A stretch of DNA of 37,230 nt, from the NCBI GenBank assembly GCA_036260415.1, contig DASZZX010000025.1:1-37230 (forward strand), read 5' to 3'. Shown here piece after piece: positions 1 through 6,526 of the stretch. The translations under genes were made by a program, and so were the position numbers. Under the pieces are notes generated by a model that did not search any database, was not told the origin of the DNA, and saw only the letters and a program-made list of their open reading frames with translations. The DNA comes from DASZZX01 sp036260415. Its GTDB lineage: Bacteria; Actinomycetota; Nitriliruptoria; Nitriliruptorales; JAHWKO01. The stretch's first letter is position 1, and each line of letters begins with the position of its first letter.

Positions 1-500
1 GTCAGGCCGGGTCGGGTGAGTTTCCAGTTCATGGTCGCGGTCGCGACCGACCAGTCCGACTCGACAACGCCCTCGAGCGGGATCGCGCCGTCCTTGGGCC
101 AGTTCGCCGCCCCGCGCAGCAGCAGGTTCCAACCCGGCGACGTCCGGAAGAGGTAGGGCAGCGACCACGTCACGATGCCGTGGCCGAAGTGACTGCCGGC
201 CGGGTACGGCGGCTCGCCGCTCAGGTACTCGATCGCAACGGCATCGTTGCCGTTGCCGCCGTCCCACGTGGCCAGCAGGGCGTGCGCGCTGCGCAGCACC
301 CAACCGGCCTCGTTGGCGATCAGCATCGGCAGGCAGCGGTAGGCGAACCGTTGCGGGGTTGCGTCCATCCAGTCGCGTTTGGACGGCGCCGGCTCGAGGC
401 TCATGGCGGCGGTGGGGTGGGTGCGGTAGGCGAGCAGTCGAGGGGGTGTCGTCGCGGCTGCAGGGGACGGGATCTCACGCACCGCCGTCGCGTCCGTCAC
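1..500 (-). CDS. DUF6065-like protein, 3' end cut by window edge
   Basis: The frame opens with GTG at 500 and stays open to the window edge, so 166 codons of the N-terminal part are present. A good ribosome site (GGAGG, 7 bases before the start) supports this start. The visible protein is soluble, with no signal peptide or membrane segment. It has a conserved-looking block around residues 23-70 (LLAYRTHPT, then RDWMDATPQRFAYRCLP, then IANEAGW) that I recognise from the uncharacterised DUF6065 family. No biochemical role is known to me. It lies 137 bases downstream of the sensor kinase on the same strand, and the gap contains no TANNNT element, so read-through from the kinase is possible. The family assignment is from memory of the motif and is moderately sure. 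Confidence 0.7.
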   Translation of the reverse strand, partial: MTDATAVREIPSPAAATTPPRLLAYRTHPTAAMSLEPAPSKRDWMDATPQRFAYRCLPMLIANEAGWVLRSAHALLATWDGGNGNDAVAIEYLSGEPPYPAGSHFGHGIVTWSLPYLFRTSPGWNLLLRGAANWPKDGAIPLEGVVESDWSVATATMNWKLTRPGL

Positions 501-582
501 CGTGTCGCCTCCACCGCCCAGTGCCCAGCACCGTGACGGGACCCGCCCGGGTGAGGCAGGGTCAGGTGTCCCGAATGCGGCG

Positions 583-602
583 GTGGCCCGTGTGCGGGCC
601 AC
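583..602 (-). terminator. hairpin downstream of the sensor kinase gene
   Basis: A perfect 8-bp stem (GTGGCCCG / CGGGCCAC) with a 4-base loop begins 36 bases beyond the kinase stop codon. There is no T-tract, so it may be a GC-type terminator or an mRNA-stabilising hairpin. Confidence 0.4.
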
Positions 603-637
603 GCGCGGTCGGGCGTGAACGTCTCGTGCGCAGACGG

Positions 638-1828
638 TCAGCGACGCGAGGGCCGGGATGGACGCGGTTCGTCGGGCGCCGTCTCGCCGGCCTGCCGGCG
701 GGCCGGCAGCAGCAGCCGGAAGGAGGCACCACCGTCAGGGCGGTCCTCGACCCAGGCCCGGCCGTCGTGCAGCCGCGCCACCTGGGCCACGTAGGCCAGC
801 CCCAGGCCGAACCCGCCCCGTGAGCTCGGGGCGATGCCGCGCTCGAACGGCGCGAAGATCGCCTCCTTCAGCTCGTCGGCCACCCCGGGCCCGTCGTCGT
901 CGACGGACAGCAGCAGGCCCTGGTCGACGGACTCGACGCGCAGCCACACCTGCGTGCCCGGTGGGGTGTGACCGGCTGCGTTGCGGAGCAGCCGCTCCAG
1001 CGCCCCGTCGAGCAGTGCCGGCTCTGCCTCGACCAGATGCTCTCCGTCGCGGACGAGCGCCGGTGGTGGATCCAAGTCGATGCGCCCCGCCACCTGCCGT
1101 ATCAGCGCGCCGACCTCGACCGGTTCGGTGGCGGCCGGTTCCGTGCGTCCCTTCAGGCGCTGCACTGCCAGGGCGTCGGTCACCAGGTCGTCGGCGCGGG
1201 CGAGGTTGTTCGCGGCGCGCTGCAGCAGCTCGTCGCGTTGGGGCGGGGGGAGCTCGGGCGTGCTGTCGAGCAGCGAGCTCACCAGCCAGCGGGCGGCGGC
1301 CAGGGGTGACCGCAGATCGTGCATCAGCACCGACAGGAAGGATGGGTTCACGGCCGGCTCGCTCCGTCGCCCGGCGTCGCGCGAACCGGGTTCGCTCGCG
1401 ACCTCCTCGGGGACGGGCGGCGCCTGCCCCTCGGTCGCGAGCAGGACACCGTGCGCCACCCGCTGACCCTCCTGCCATCCCCACTCCGCCTCGTCCCGGA
1501 CGAGCAGCACCTCGCCGCTGCGATGGCGCAGACGGTAGGTGGCACCGAACGGGCTGCCCGTCCGCCAGCTCTCGGTCCGGGCCGCAACCACCCGCTGGCG
1601 GTCGGCCGGAAGGATCCGCGTCAGCCAGAGATCGGGTTCGGCCAGCCACTGCTGCGGACCGTAGCCGCAGAGGTCCTCGATCCGGTTGTTCACGAACGCC
1701 GGTGCCCACTGCTCGTCGGTCACGGTGTAGAGGACGGCCGGGACGCCTCGGACCAGCGCCGCCAACCTGCCGGAACCGGCGGGGGGTGCGGCGGTGCCCC
1801 CCGATCGTCCGCGGCGGTCCTGGCCCAC
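638..1828 (-). CDS. Soluble PAS-domain sensor histidine kinase
   Basis: Autophosphorylating sensor kinase, about 396 residues from the chosen GTG start. A PAS fold lies near residues 22-130 (VNNRIEDLCGYG, then a typical PAS core ending in RDEAEWGW). The HisKA box is MHDLRSPLAAARW with the phospho-acceptor His at about residue 170. The ATPase domain shows the N box (LLRNAAGHTP), G1 box (DDDGPG), F box (FAPFERG) and G2 box (GFGLGLA). No membrane segment is present, so it should sense a cytoplasmic signal through PAS. The frame continues upstream to 1939, and an ATG exists at 1888, but a -10 element at 1887-1892 overlaps that ATG. The GTG at 1828 has a purine-rich site (GAGGGGG) just upstream and fits the transcript. 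The likely partners are the two response regulators next door. Those are NarL-type, which usually pair with HisKA_3 kinases, so the pairing is inferred. Confidence 0.85.
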   Translation of the reverse strand: MGQDRRGRSGGTAAPPAGSGRLAALVRGVPAVLYTVTDEQWAPAFVNNRIEDLCGYGPQQWLAEPDLWLTRILPADRQRVVAARTESWRTGSPFGATYRLRHRSGEVLLVRDEAEWGWQEGQRVAHGVLLATEGQAPPVPEEVASEPGSRDAGRRSEPAVNPSFLSVLMHDLRSPLAAARWLVSSLLDSTPELPPPQRDELLQRAANNLARADDLVTDALAVQRLKGRTEPAATEPVEVGALIRQVAGRIDLDPPPALVRDGEHLVEAEPALLDGALERLLRNAAGHTPPGTQVWLRVESVDQGLLLSVDDDGPGVADELKEAIFAPFERGIAPSSRGGFGLGLAYVAQVARLHDGRAWVEDRPDGGASFRLLLPARRQAGETAPDEPRPSRPSRR

Positions 1829-1886
1829 CTGGTCCCCCTCGGCGGTGACGGCCCTGCGGCGGTCGCGACGCTGATCGCGACACGTC

Positions 1887-1892
1887 ATGCTA
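1887..1892 (-). promoter_or_regulatory. -10 element of the sensor kinase gene
   Basis: TAGCAT on the minus strand, about 58 bases before the chosen GTG. It overlaps an in-frame upstream ATG, which argues against that ATG as the start. No clear -35 is seen. Confidence 0.5.
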
Positions 1893-2036
1893 GGCGGCCG
1901 AGGTGTTGGCGGAGGAGCGACGGCGATCAGGCGGTCCACGGCGCGAGACCGGCGTGACCGGGCCGGTGACGTGGCTGCTGGGACCCGCGTTGCCTCCTGG
2001 GCCCTGTGGATCCGACCGTGGCCCGATCGGCGACGG

Positions 2037-2795
2037 TCAGGACGCCCGGACCTCTCCCTCGAACCACAGCCCGGGGGTCGCTGTCATGCAGGTCGCGACC
2101 CGCGCCACGTAGGCGGCGGCCTGCGTGCGGTTCTTGACCCCGAGCTTCGCGAGGACGTTGGAGACGTAGTTCCGTACCGTCTTCTCGGCGAGGGACAGCT
2201 CGTCGGCGATCTCGCGGTTGGTCAGGCCGCGTGCCACCAGCTCGACGATGCGCCGTTCCTGTGGCGTGAGGCTGTCGAGCAGTCCGTCGTCGTCAGCGGA
2301 GGGCGCATCCTGCATCCTCCATCTCGCCTCCGCCTCCAGCAGGGACCGACCGGCGGCCACGGCCCGGGCGGCCGCCTGCAGTTCCTCGGCCGAGAGGTCC
2401 TTGAGCACGTAGCCGGACGCTCCCGCCATGGCGGCGTGCAGGAAGGCCGTCTCGTCGGCGTACGAGGTCAGCACGAGGCAGTGGACGCTGGGGGCGCGGG
2501 ACCGCACCTCACGGATCACCTCGATGCCGTCGCCACCCGGCAGGCGGATGTCGACCAGGGCGACGTCGGGACGGGTCCCGAGGATGCCGCGGATGCCCGC
2601 AGGTGCCGTGCCGGCCTCGCCGACGATGCGGAAGTCCCCGGCCTCCTCCAGCACCGACCGCACGCCGACCCGCACGATGGCGTGGTCGTCGAGGATGAAC
2701 GCGCGCACAGTGCGCGCGTGCCCGTTGGGCGCATCCGCCCGGGTTGCCCCGGGCACCAAGCCTCCCCGGTGCTTCATGTGGATCGTCGCGTTCAC
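2037..2795 (-). CDS. NarL/DosR-type response regulator (second of tandem pair)
   Basis: DNA-binding response regulator of 252 residues. Receiver domain about residues 31-150, with acidic pocket LDDH (36-38), phospho-acceptor Asp82 (ALVDIRLPGGDG), Thr110 and Lys132. LuxR-type helix-turn-helix about 174-235 (LTPQERRIVELVARG, then EKTVRNYVSNVLAKL). It is a close paralogue of the neighbouring regulator at 2965-3723, with nearly the same recognition helix. The 169-base gap to that gene contains no TA dinucleotide and hence no recognisable -10, so the two are probably one transcript. The first 29 residues lie outside the receiver. The GTG at 2795 has a weak ribosome site; an internal GTG at 2756 preceded by GGGGAGG is an alternative start. 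Confidence 0.88.
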   Translation of the reverse strand: MNATIHMKHRGGLVPGATRADAPNGHARTVRAFILDDHAIVRVGVRSVLEEAGDFRIVGEAGTAPAGIRGILGTRPDVALVDIRLPGGDGIEVIREVRSRAPSVHCLVLTSYADETAFLHAAMAGASGYVLKDLSAEELQAAARAVAAGRSLLEAEARWRMQDAPSADDDGLLDSLTPQERRIVELVARGLTNREIADELSLAEKTVRNYVSNVLAKLGVKNRTQAAAYVARVATCMTATPGLWFEGEVRAS

Positions 2796-2964
2796 CTGCG
2801 GCCGTCCATCCGATGGGCGGTGAGCGTGAGGGCGGCATCCCGGCGGCGGGACGCTCGACCCGGGGCGAGCGTCACCGACGCGGCCCGTCCGCGCTCGTCA
2901 CGCTCGCGGGAGGTCGCGATCGACAAGGCACGGCTCACGGCGGGTCTCCTGTCCCTCCTCGACA

Positions 2965-3723
2965 TCAGGGCGAGACGTCCAGCGTCAACGAGGGGATCCG
3001 GCCGGCGGCGGCGCGCTGCGCCAGGCACACCGCCACCTGCGTGCGGTTCTTCATCCCCAGCCGACCGAGCAGGTTGGACACGTAGTTGCGGATGGTCTTC
3101 TCGGCAAGGCCGAGCTCTTCGGCGATCTCGAGGTTGGTCAGTCCCTGGGTGATGAAGTCGAGGATGCGCCGCTCCTGCGGTGTCAGGCCATCGAGCACGT
3201 CGTCGCCGGATCCCTGTGACATGTCGACCTGCAGCCGCGCGAGCTCCTCGTCGAGCAGGGAGCGTCCCGCGGCCACCGCACGCACCGCCGCGACCACCTC
3301 CTCCGGAGTGGCGGTCTTGGAGAGGTACCCGGCCGCGCCCGCCACGACGGCCTGTGCGAGCGTCTCGTTGCTCGGGAACGACGTCAGGATCAGGCAGCGT
3401 GTGTGGAGGTCGCGCGAGCGGATCTCGCGGATCATCTCCAAGCCGTCGCCGTCGGGCAGCCGCAGGTCGCACAGCACGACGTCGGGGCGGGTGGCCGCGA
3501 TGCCGCGAAGTGCGTCGGCGACCGTGCCGGCCTGGCCGGCCGTCTCGAAGCCACCGGCACGGTCGAGCAGGGCCGTCACCCCGTGACGCACGAGCTCGTG
3601 GTCGTCGACGAGGTAGACCCGGACCAGATCGACCCCGGGGCGCGCGCGGTCGCCGACACGACGCAAGGGACCGGCGATGCCCGCGCCGGCCGGCGGCGAG
3701 ACGGGGGTCGCGACCCGTACCAC
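2965..3723 (-). CDS. NarL/DosR-type response regulator (first of tandem pair)
   Basis: Two-domain response regulator. The open frame extends to 4017, but the GTG at 3723 has a good ribosome site (AGAAGGA) and follows a promoter. It yields 252 residues, exactly the length of its paralogue downstream. The receiver has VDDHE and the phospho-acceptor in VVLCDLRLPDGDG. The C-terminal LuxR helix-turn-helix reads LTPQERRILDFITQG, then EKTIRNYVSNLLGRL. It resembles the DosR/DevR group. A 15-bp inverted repeat of DosR-like form lies directly at its -10 and may be an autoregulatory site (inference). With the paralogue and the PAS kinase it forms a one-kinase, two-regulator cluster. Confidence 0.9.
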   Translation of the reverse strand: MVRVATPVSPPAGAGIAGPLRRVGDRARPGVDLVRVYLVDDHELVRHGVTALLDRAGGFETAGQAGTVADALRGIAATRPDVVLCDLRLPDGDGLEMIREIRSRDLHTRCLILTSFPSNETLAQAVVAGAAGYLSKTATPEEVVAAVRAVAAGRSLLDEELARLQVDMSQGSGDDVLDGLTPQERRILDFITQGLTNLEIAEELGLAEKTIRNYVSNLLGRLGMKNRTQVAVCLAQRAAAGRIPSLTLDVSP

Positions 3724-3778
3724 ACGGCGTCCTTCTGAGCGGTGGCAGGAGGGCTGGGTAGGACTGATGGTTATCCTG

Positions 3779-3784
3779 ACGCTA
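3779..3784 (-). promoter_or_regulatory. -10 element of the response-regulator operon
   Basis: TAGCGT on the minus strand, 55 bases before the GTG at 3723. It abuts the palindrome at 3784-3798, which would therefore sit in the -35/-10 spacer. Confidence 0.5.
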
Positions 3785-3798
3785 CGGACAGTGTCCGT
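3784..3798. promoter_or_regulatory. Perfect inverted repeat, candidate response-regulator operator
   Basis: ACGGACAGTGTCCGT: two 7-bp arms around a single central base. The GGAC-N3-GTCC core resembles the DosR box of mycobacteria (GGGAC...GTCCC). Its place in the promoter spacer of a DosR-like regulator suggests autoregulation. A 14-base match with one mismatch lies at 8598-8611. Confidence 0.5.
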
Positions 3799-3892
3799 GT
3801 CGCACGGTGGGTGGCCATCACGCGATTGACGTAACCGCCATCCCCTCGACGCCGTACCCGGTCCCAGGCCGTGCCGGTTCCCTAGCTGTCGG

Positions 3893-4891
3893 TCACCGAC
3901 GTGTGTCGAGCGTGGCCTCGCCGAGGATCTCCTCGGTGGTCTGTGTCCACGCGAACGGCGTGGCCGGGCGGGTTCGGCCCCACGCCACGGTCGCTGCCAG
4001 CCCGTCCTCGAACGCAACCGGTTCGACGTCCGGGAAGAGCGCCCTCAGGTTCGTCTGGTCGGCCTGTGAGTGGCGCACGTCGCCGGGGCGCGGCGGACCG
4101 AACGCGAGCTCCAAGGGGTGGCCCACCTCGCGTTGCAGCGCGTCGACCACGTCGCGCAGGCTCCGCCTGGTACCGAAGGCGAGGTTGACCGGGGTCGGGC
4201 TGCTGACGCGCCGCCGCAGCGCGTCGGCGATCAGGGCGGTGACGCTGCCCACGTAGGTGAAGTCGCGGGTCTGCAGACCGTCTCCGTGGATCGGCAGGGG
4301 ACGGTCCTCCAGCGCGGCGGACACGAACGCCGGGATCACCGCGGCGTAGCTGTGGTCGGCGGGCTGGAGGGGACCGAACACGTTGAAGAACCGCAACGCC
4401 AGCACCGGCAGGTCGAAGCAGCCCGCGTAGGCCAGGGCGTACGCCTCGGTGGCGAGCTTGCTGGCCGCGTACGGGCTCATCGGCTGCGGCGGCAGCCCCT
4501 CGTGCTTGGGCAAGGTGGGGTTGGCCCCGTAGACGGACGAGGAGGAGGCCACGATCGTGTACGGCCGGCCGGCGCGACGGGCCGCCTCGAGCACGTGCAG
4601 CGTGCCGGTCGCGTTCACCGTGTGGCTGGCCAGCGGATCCTCCAGCGAGCGTGGGACCGACGGCCGCGCCGCCATGTGCACGATGGCGTCGGCTCCGGGC
4701 AGGACCCTGTCGAGGAGCGCCGCGTCGAGGATGGAGCCGATCTCGACGTGGACGTCGAGATCCTGGAGGTTGGCGAGCCGGCCCGTGGAGAGGTCGTCGA
4801 TCACGGTCACCGCGGTGGCACCGCCGACCAGCAGCTCCCCCACCAGGTTGGCGCCGATGAAGCCGGCGCCTCCCGTGACCACCACCCTCAC
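3893..4891 (-). CDS. NAD-dependent sugar-nucleotide epimerase (GalE-like)
   Basis: Extended short-chain dehydrogenase, 332 residues. The Rossmann NAD site is TGGAGFIG (6-13), followed by the acidic IDDLSTG at the end of strand 2. The catalytic triad is visible: ASSSSVYG near 116-122, and Y141xxxK145 in SPYAASK. Downstream motifs ALRFFNVFGP and the substrate block GDGLQTRDFTYV are typical of UDP-glucose 4-epimerase-like and UDP-glucuronate epimerase-like enzymes. The GTG start at 4891 overlaps the stop of the upstream HprK-like gene by 4 bases, so the two are translationally coupled. Likely reaction: C4 epimerisation of a UDP-sugar for surface glycans. The precise substrate cannot be read from sequence. 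Confidence 0.9.
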   Translation of the reverse strand: MRVVVTGGAGFIGANLVGELLVGGATAVTVIDDLSTGRLANLQDLDVHVEIGSILDAALLDRVLPGADAIVHMAARPSVPRSLEDPLASHTVNATGTLHVLEAARRAGRPYTIVASSSSVYGANPTLPKHEGLPPQPMSPYAASKLATEAYALAYAGCFDLPVLALRFFNVFGPLQPADHSYAAVIPAFVSAALEDRPLPIHGDGLQTRDFTYVGSVTALIADALRRRVSSPTPVNLAFGTRRSLRDVVDALQREVGHPLELAFGPPRPGDVRHSQADQTNLRALFPDVEPVAFEDGLAATVAWGRTRPATPFAWTQTTEEILGEATLDTRR

Positions 4892-6096
4892 CGGGTCATC
4901 CCTCGGCGGTCGCAGCGCAGCCGGGCCAGCGGCTGCCCGGGGAGCACCCGCAGACCGTCCCAGGCCAGCCACGACAGGAACGTGCCGTGGACGCCGGCCA
5001 CGAGCGGCAGCGTGGCCCCGCTCTGCTGCAGCCAGCCCACCTGGGTTCCCGGACGCACCACCTCACCGCCGGAGAAGGATCCGTGCCGGACGCGTCCACC
5101 GCCCGGCGACACGACGATCCGCTCGGGGATGGTGACGATCTCTCCGTCCGGTGGGTCGTTGCTGCGACTCTGCCCCGCTGTGGGACGTGGCGGGCGCTCG
5201 ACCAGCGCGTGCACCGCCTCCACGGCCGGCTGCAACGCCCCCGTCTCGAGCCGGTAGCAGCGTGCCCCGGCCAGCGCGCGAACGAGCGGGTCGCCGTCGG
5301 GGTCGGCGGGCGTTGGCCGGTTGAGAACGTGTCCGGCGAGCAGCGCCACCGCGTCGCCACGGTCGAGCGGGACCGTCCGGGTCGCCGCGCCGGGGCGGTA
5401 CACAGGGATCACCACCCAGCGGAGCGGTGTGGGGCGGCCCACCGCGTCGGCCCGGATGTCCTCCGGTCGCAGCGGCCACCGGCCGTCGATGAAGCGTCGC
5501 AGCTCGTGGGACAGCTGCGGTCGCAGCCCGGCCAACCCATCGTCGAGGGCGTCGCCGTGCACCGTCAGGGCGGTGGGCAGCGGCTGCACGGCGGTGGTCT
5601 GCGGGTCGACGGCGGCGACCTCGTCGGCCAGATAGGCGAACCCGGCCCGGACCAGGGCTGCGGCCAGCACGGTCTTGCCCGCCGACGAACCGCCGGGGAG
5701 CAGCACCGCCCCGTCGGCCCACCGCACCGCTGCCGCGTGGAGGAGCACCCGATCGCGCTCGCGTGTCGTGGCCGACAGGACGTGCCACAACATCCGGCGG
5801 AACGCCTCGGGGGCGTTCAAGCTCGGGATCGGTCGGCCGTCCACCCTGAGCCCGACCCGGCCGCTGCTCCCTCCACGGTCCGACAGGGAGTAGGTGGGTC
5901 CCACCGCCGAGTCAGCGCGCAGGTGGCCGAGCAACCGCTCCACCATCTCGCCGGCCTGGACGGTGGAGGCGCGCACACGGAAGGGGTAGGAGAGGGCCTG
6001 GAAGCCGGCCTCGTACGGCCACTCGCACCACTTGTCCGGCCACGAGGTCGGCTGCCGCCGAGGTGGCGGCCGCTGGGCTGAGGGGGACGCGCGCAC
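4888..6096 (-). CDS. HprK-like P-loop protein fused to a lipoyl-like beta-barrel domain
   Basis: Protein of 402 residues from the chosen GTG. The centre is a P-loop kinase-like domain resembling HPr kinase: LLHAAAVRWADGAVLLPG, then Walker A GGSSAGKT (about 135-142), then LADEVAAVDP as the Walker B-like site (about 158). HprK-like folds phosphorylate serine in proteins or peptides. The target here is unknown and no HPr gene is present in the window. The C-terminal 75 residues look like a barrel-sandwich hybrid (biotinyl/lipoyl-like): one half around VVSPGGGRVRHG...VVRPGTQVGWL, the other PLVAGVHGTF...LRVLPGQPLARL. The modified lysine is missing. The frame is open upstream to 6330, but the GTG at 6096 has an AGGAG site and lies 30 bases after a TAGCGT element. 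It is coupled by overlap to the epimerase. Confidence 0.75.
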   Translation of the reverse strand: MRASPSAQRPPPRRQPTSWPDKWCEWPYEAGFQALSYPFRVRASTVQAGEMVERLLGHLRADSAVGPTYSLSDRGGSSGRVGLRVDGRPIPSLNAPEAFRRMLWHVLSATTRERDRVLLHAAAVRWADGAVLLPGGSSAGKTVLAAALVRAGFAYLADEVAAVDPQTTAVQPLPTALTVHGDALDDGLAGLRPQLSHELRRFIDGRWPLRPEDIRADAVGRPTPLRWVVIPVYRPGAATRTVPLDRGDAVALLAGHVLNRPTPADPDGDPLVRALAGARCYRLETGALQPAVEAVHALVERPPRPTAGQSRSNDPPDGEIVTIPERIVVSPGGGRVRHGSFSGGEVVRPGTQVGWLQQSGATLPLVAGVHGTFLSWLAWDGLRVLPGQPLARLRCDRRGMTR

Positions 6097-6125
6097 CGCT
6101 CTCCTCGTGGGCGCCTCGGCGCGCG

Positions 6126-6131
6126 ACGCTA
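6126..6131 (-). promoter_or_regulatory. -10 element of the HprK-like/epimerase operon
   Basis: TAGCGT on the minus strand. Transcription would begin near 6119, leaving a short leader before the GTG at 6096. This decides the start of the HprK-like gene against upstream in-frame starts. Confidence 0.5.
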
Positions 6132-6213
6132 GGGGCGGCTGGTCAGGCGAACATCGCCGGTCGTGGTGAGGCCAGGTACGCCCGATGGCGCAGACGACGA
6201 ACTGACGTCCCTC

Positions 6214-6294
6214 CCGCCGGCCGTTGGACCGTGCGCCGCCCCGCCGGCCGTTGGACCGTGCGTCGCCCCGTGGACTGTGTGACCGTGCGCCCCC
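6214..6294. repeat. 27-bp tandem repeat, two exact-register units plus a decayed third
   Basis: Units at 6214-6240 and 6241-6267 share the motif GGCCGTTGGACCGTGCG and differ at one position. A degraded third unit (GTGGACTGTGTGACCGTGCG) follows. The repeat is the only visible content of the first part of the 430-base gap 6097-6526. There is no spacer pattern, so it is not a CRISPR. Confidence 0.6.
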
Positions 6295-6307
6295 CCGCTC
6301 GCCCGGC

Positions 6308-6355
6308 GGTTCGTGCGTGGGCGTGGTCACCGGTGACCTCAGGGGCGCACGATCC
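6308..6355 (+). repeat. Dispersed palindromic element, copy A
   Basis: 48 bases with arms TTCGTGCGTG / GCGCACGATC around a perfect 14-bp core GGTCACCGGTGACC. It matches copy B at 42 of 48 positions by eye. It lies downstream of the VanW gene in the 430-base gap. Confidence 0.75.
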
Positions 6356-6366
6356 GTTGGCTCACG

Positions 6367-6414
6367 GGATCGTGCGTGCGCGCGGTCACCGGTGACCTCC
6401 GTGGCGCACGATCG
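6367..6414 (+). repeat. Dispersed palindromic element, copy B
   Basis: Same element 11 bases after copy A and in the same orientation: arms GGATCGTGCGTG / CGCACGATCG, core GGTCACCGGTGACC. The rest of the gap to 6526 shows no gene. Confidence 0.8.
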
Positions 6415-6526
6415 CCGGATGATCGCGGGGGAGGGCGGCTGGGGCGACCCGAACGACAGACGGGTCCGACCCCCCGCGAAAGGGCCAGCCCGATGCCACC
6501 GCCCTCACCCCCCGACCTCGCCGCGG

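Noticed and set aside
1829..1939. Upstream extension of the sensor kinase (ATG at 1888 or start at 1939)
   Set aside because: The TAGCAT -10 element overlaps the ATG, the extra residues are Arg-rich and unlike PAS, and a GTG with a better ribosome site follows.
658..1957. Long open frames on the plus strand across the kinase gene
   Set aside because: They are antisense shadows: Arg/Pro/Ala-rich, without domain signatures, caused by the high GC content. The same applies to the antisense frames over thrS, secDF and relA.
3772..3777. Plus-strand TATCCT as a promoter
   Set aside because: No plus-strand gene lies downstream; the minus-strand TAGCGT beside it explains the region better.
6214..6294. 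CRISPR array
   Set aside because: Units are directly adjacent with no unique spacers, only two good copies exist, and no cas gene is present.
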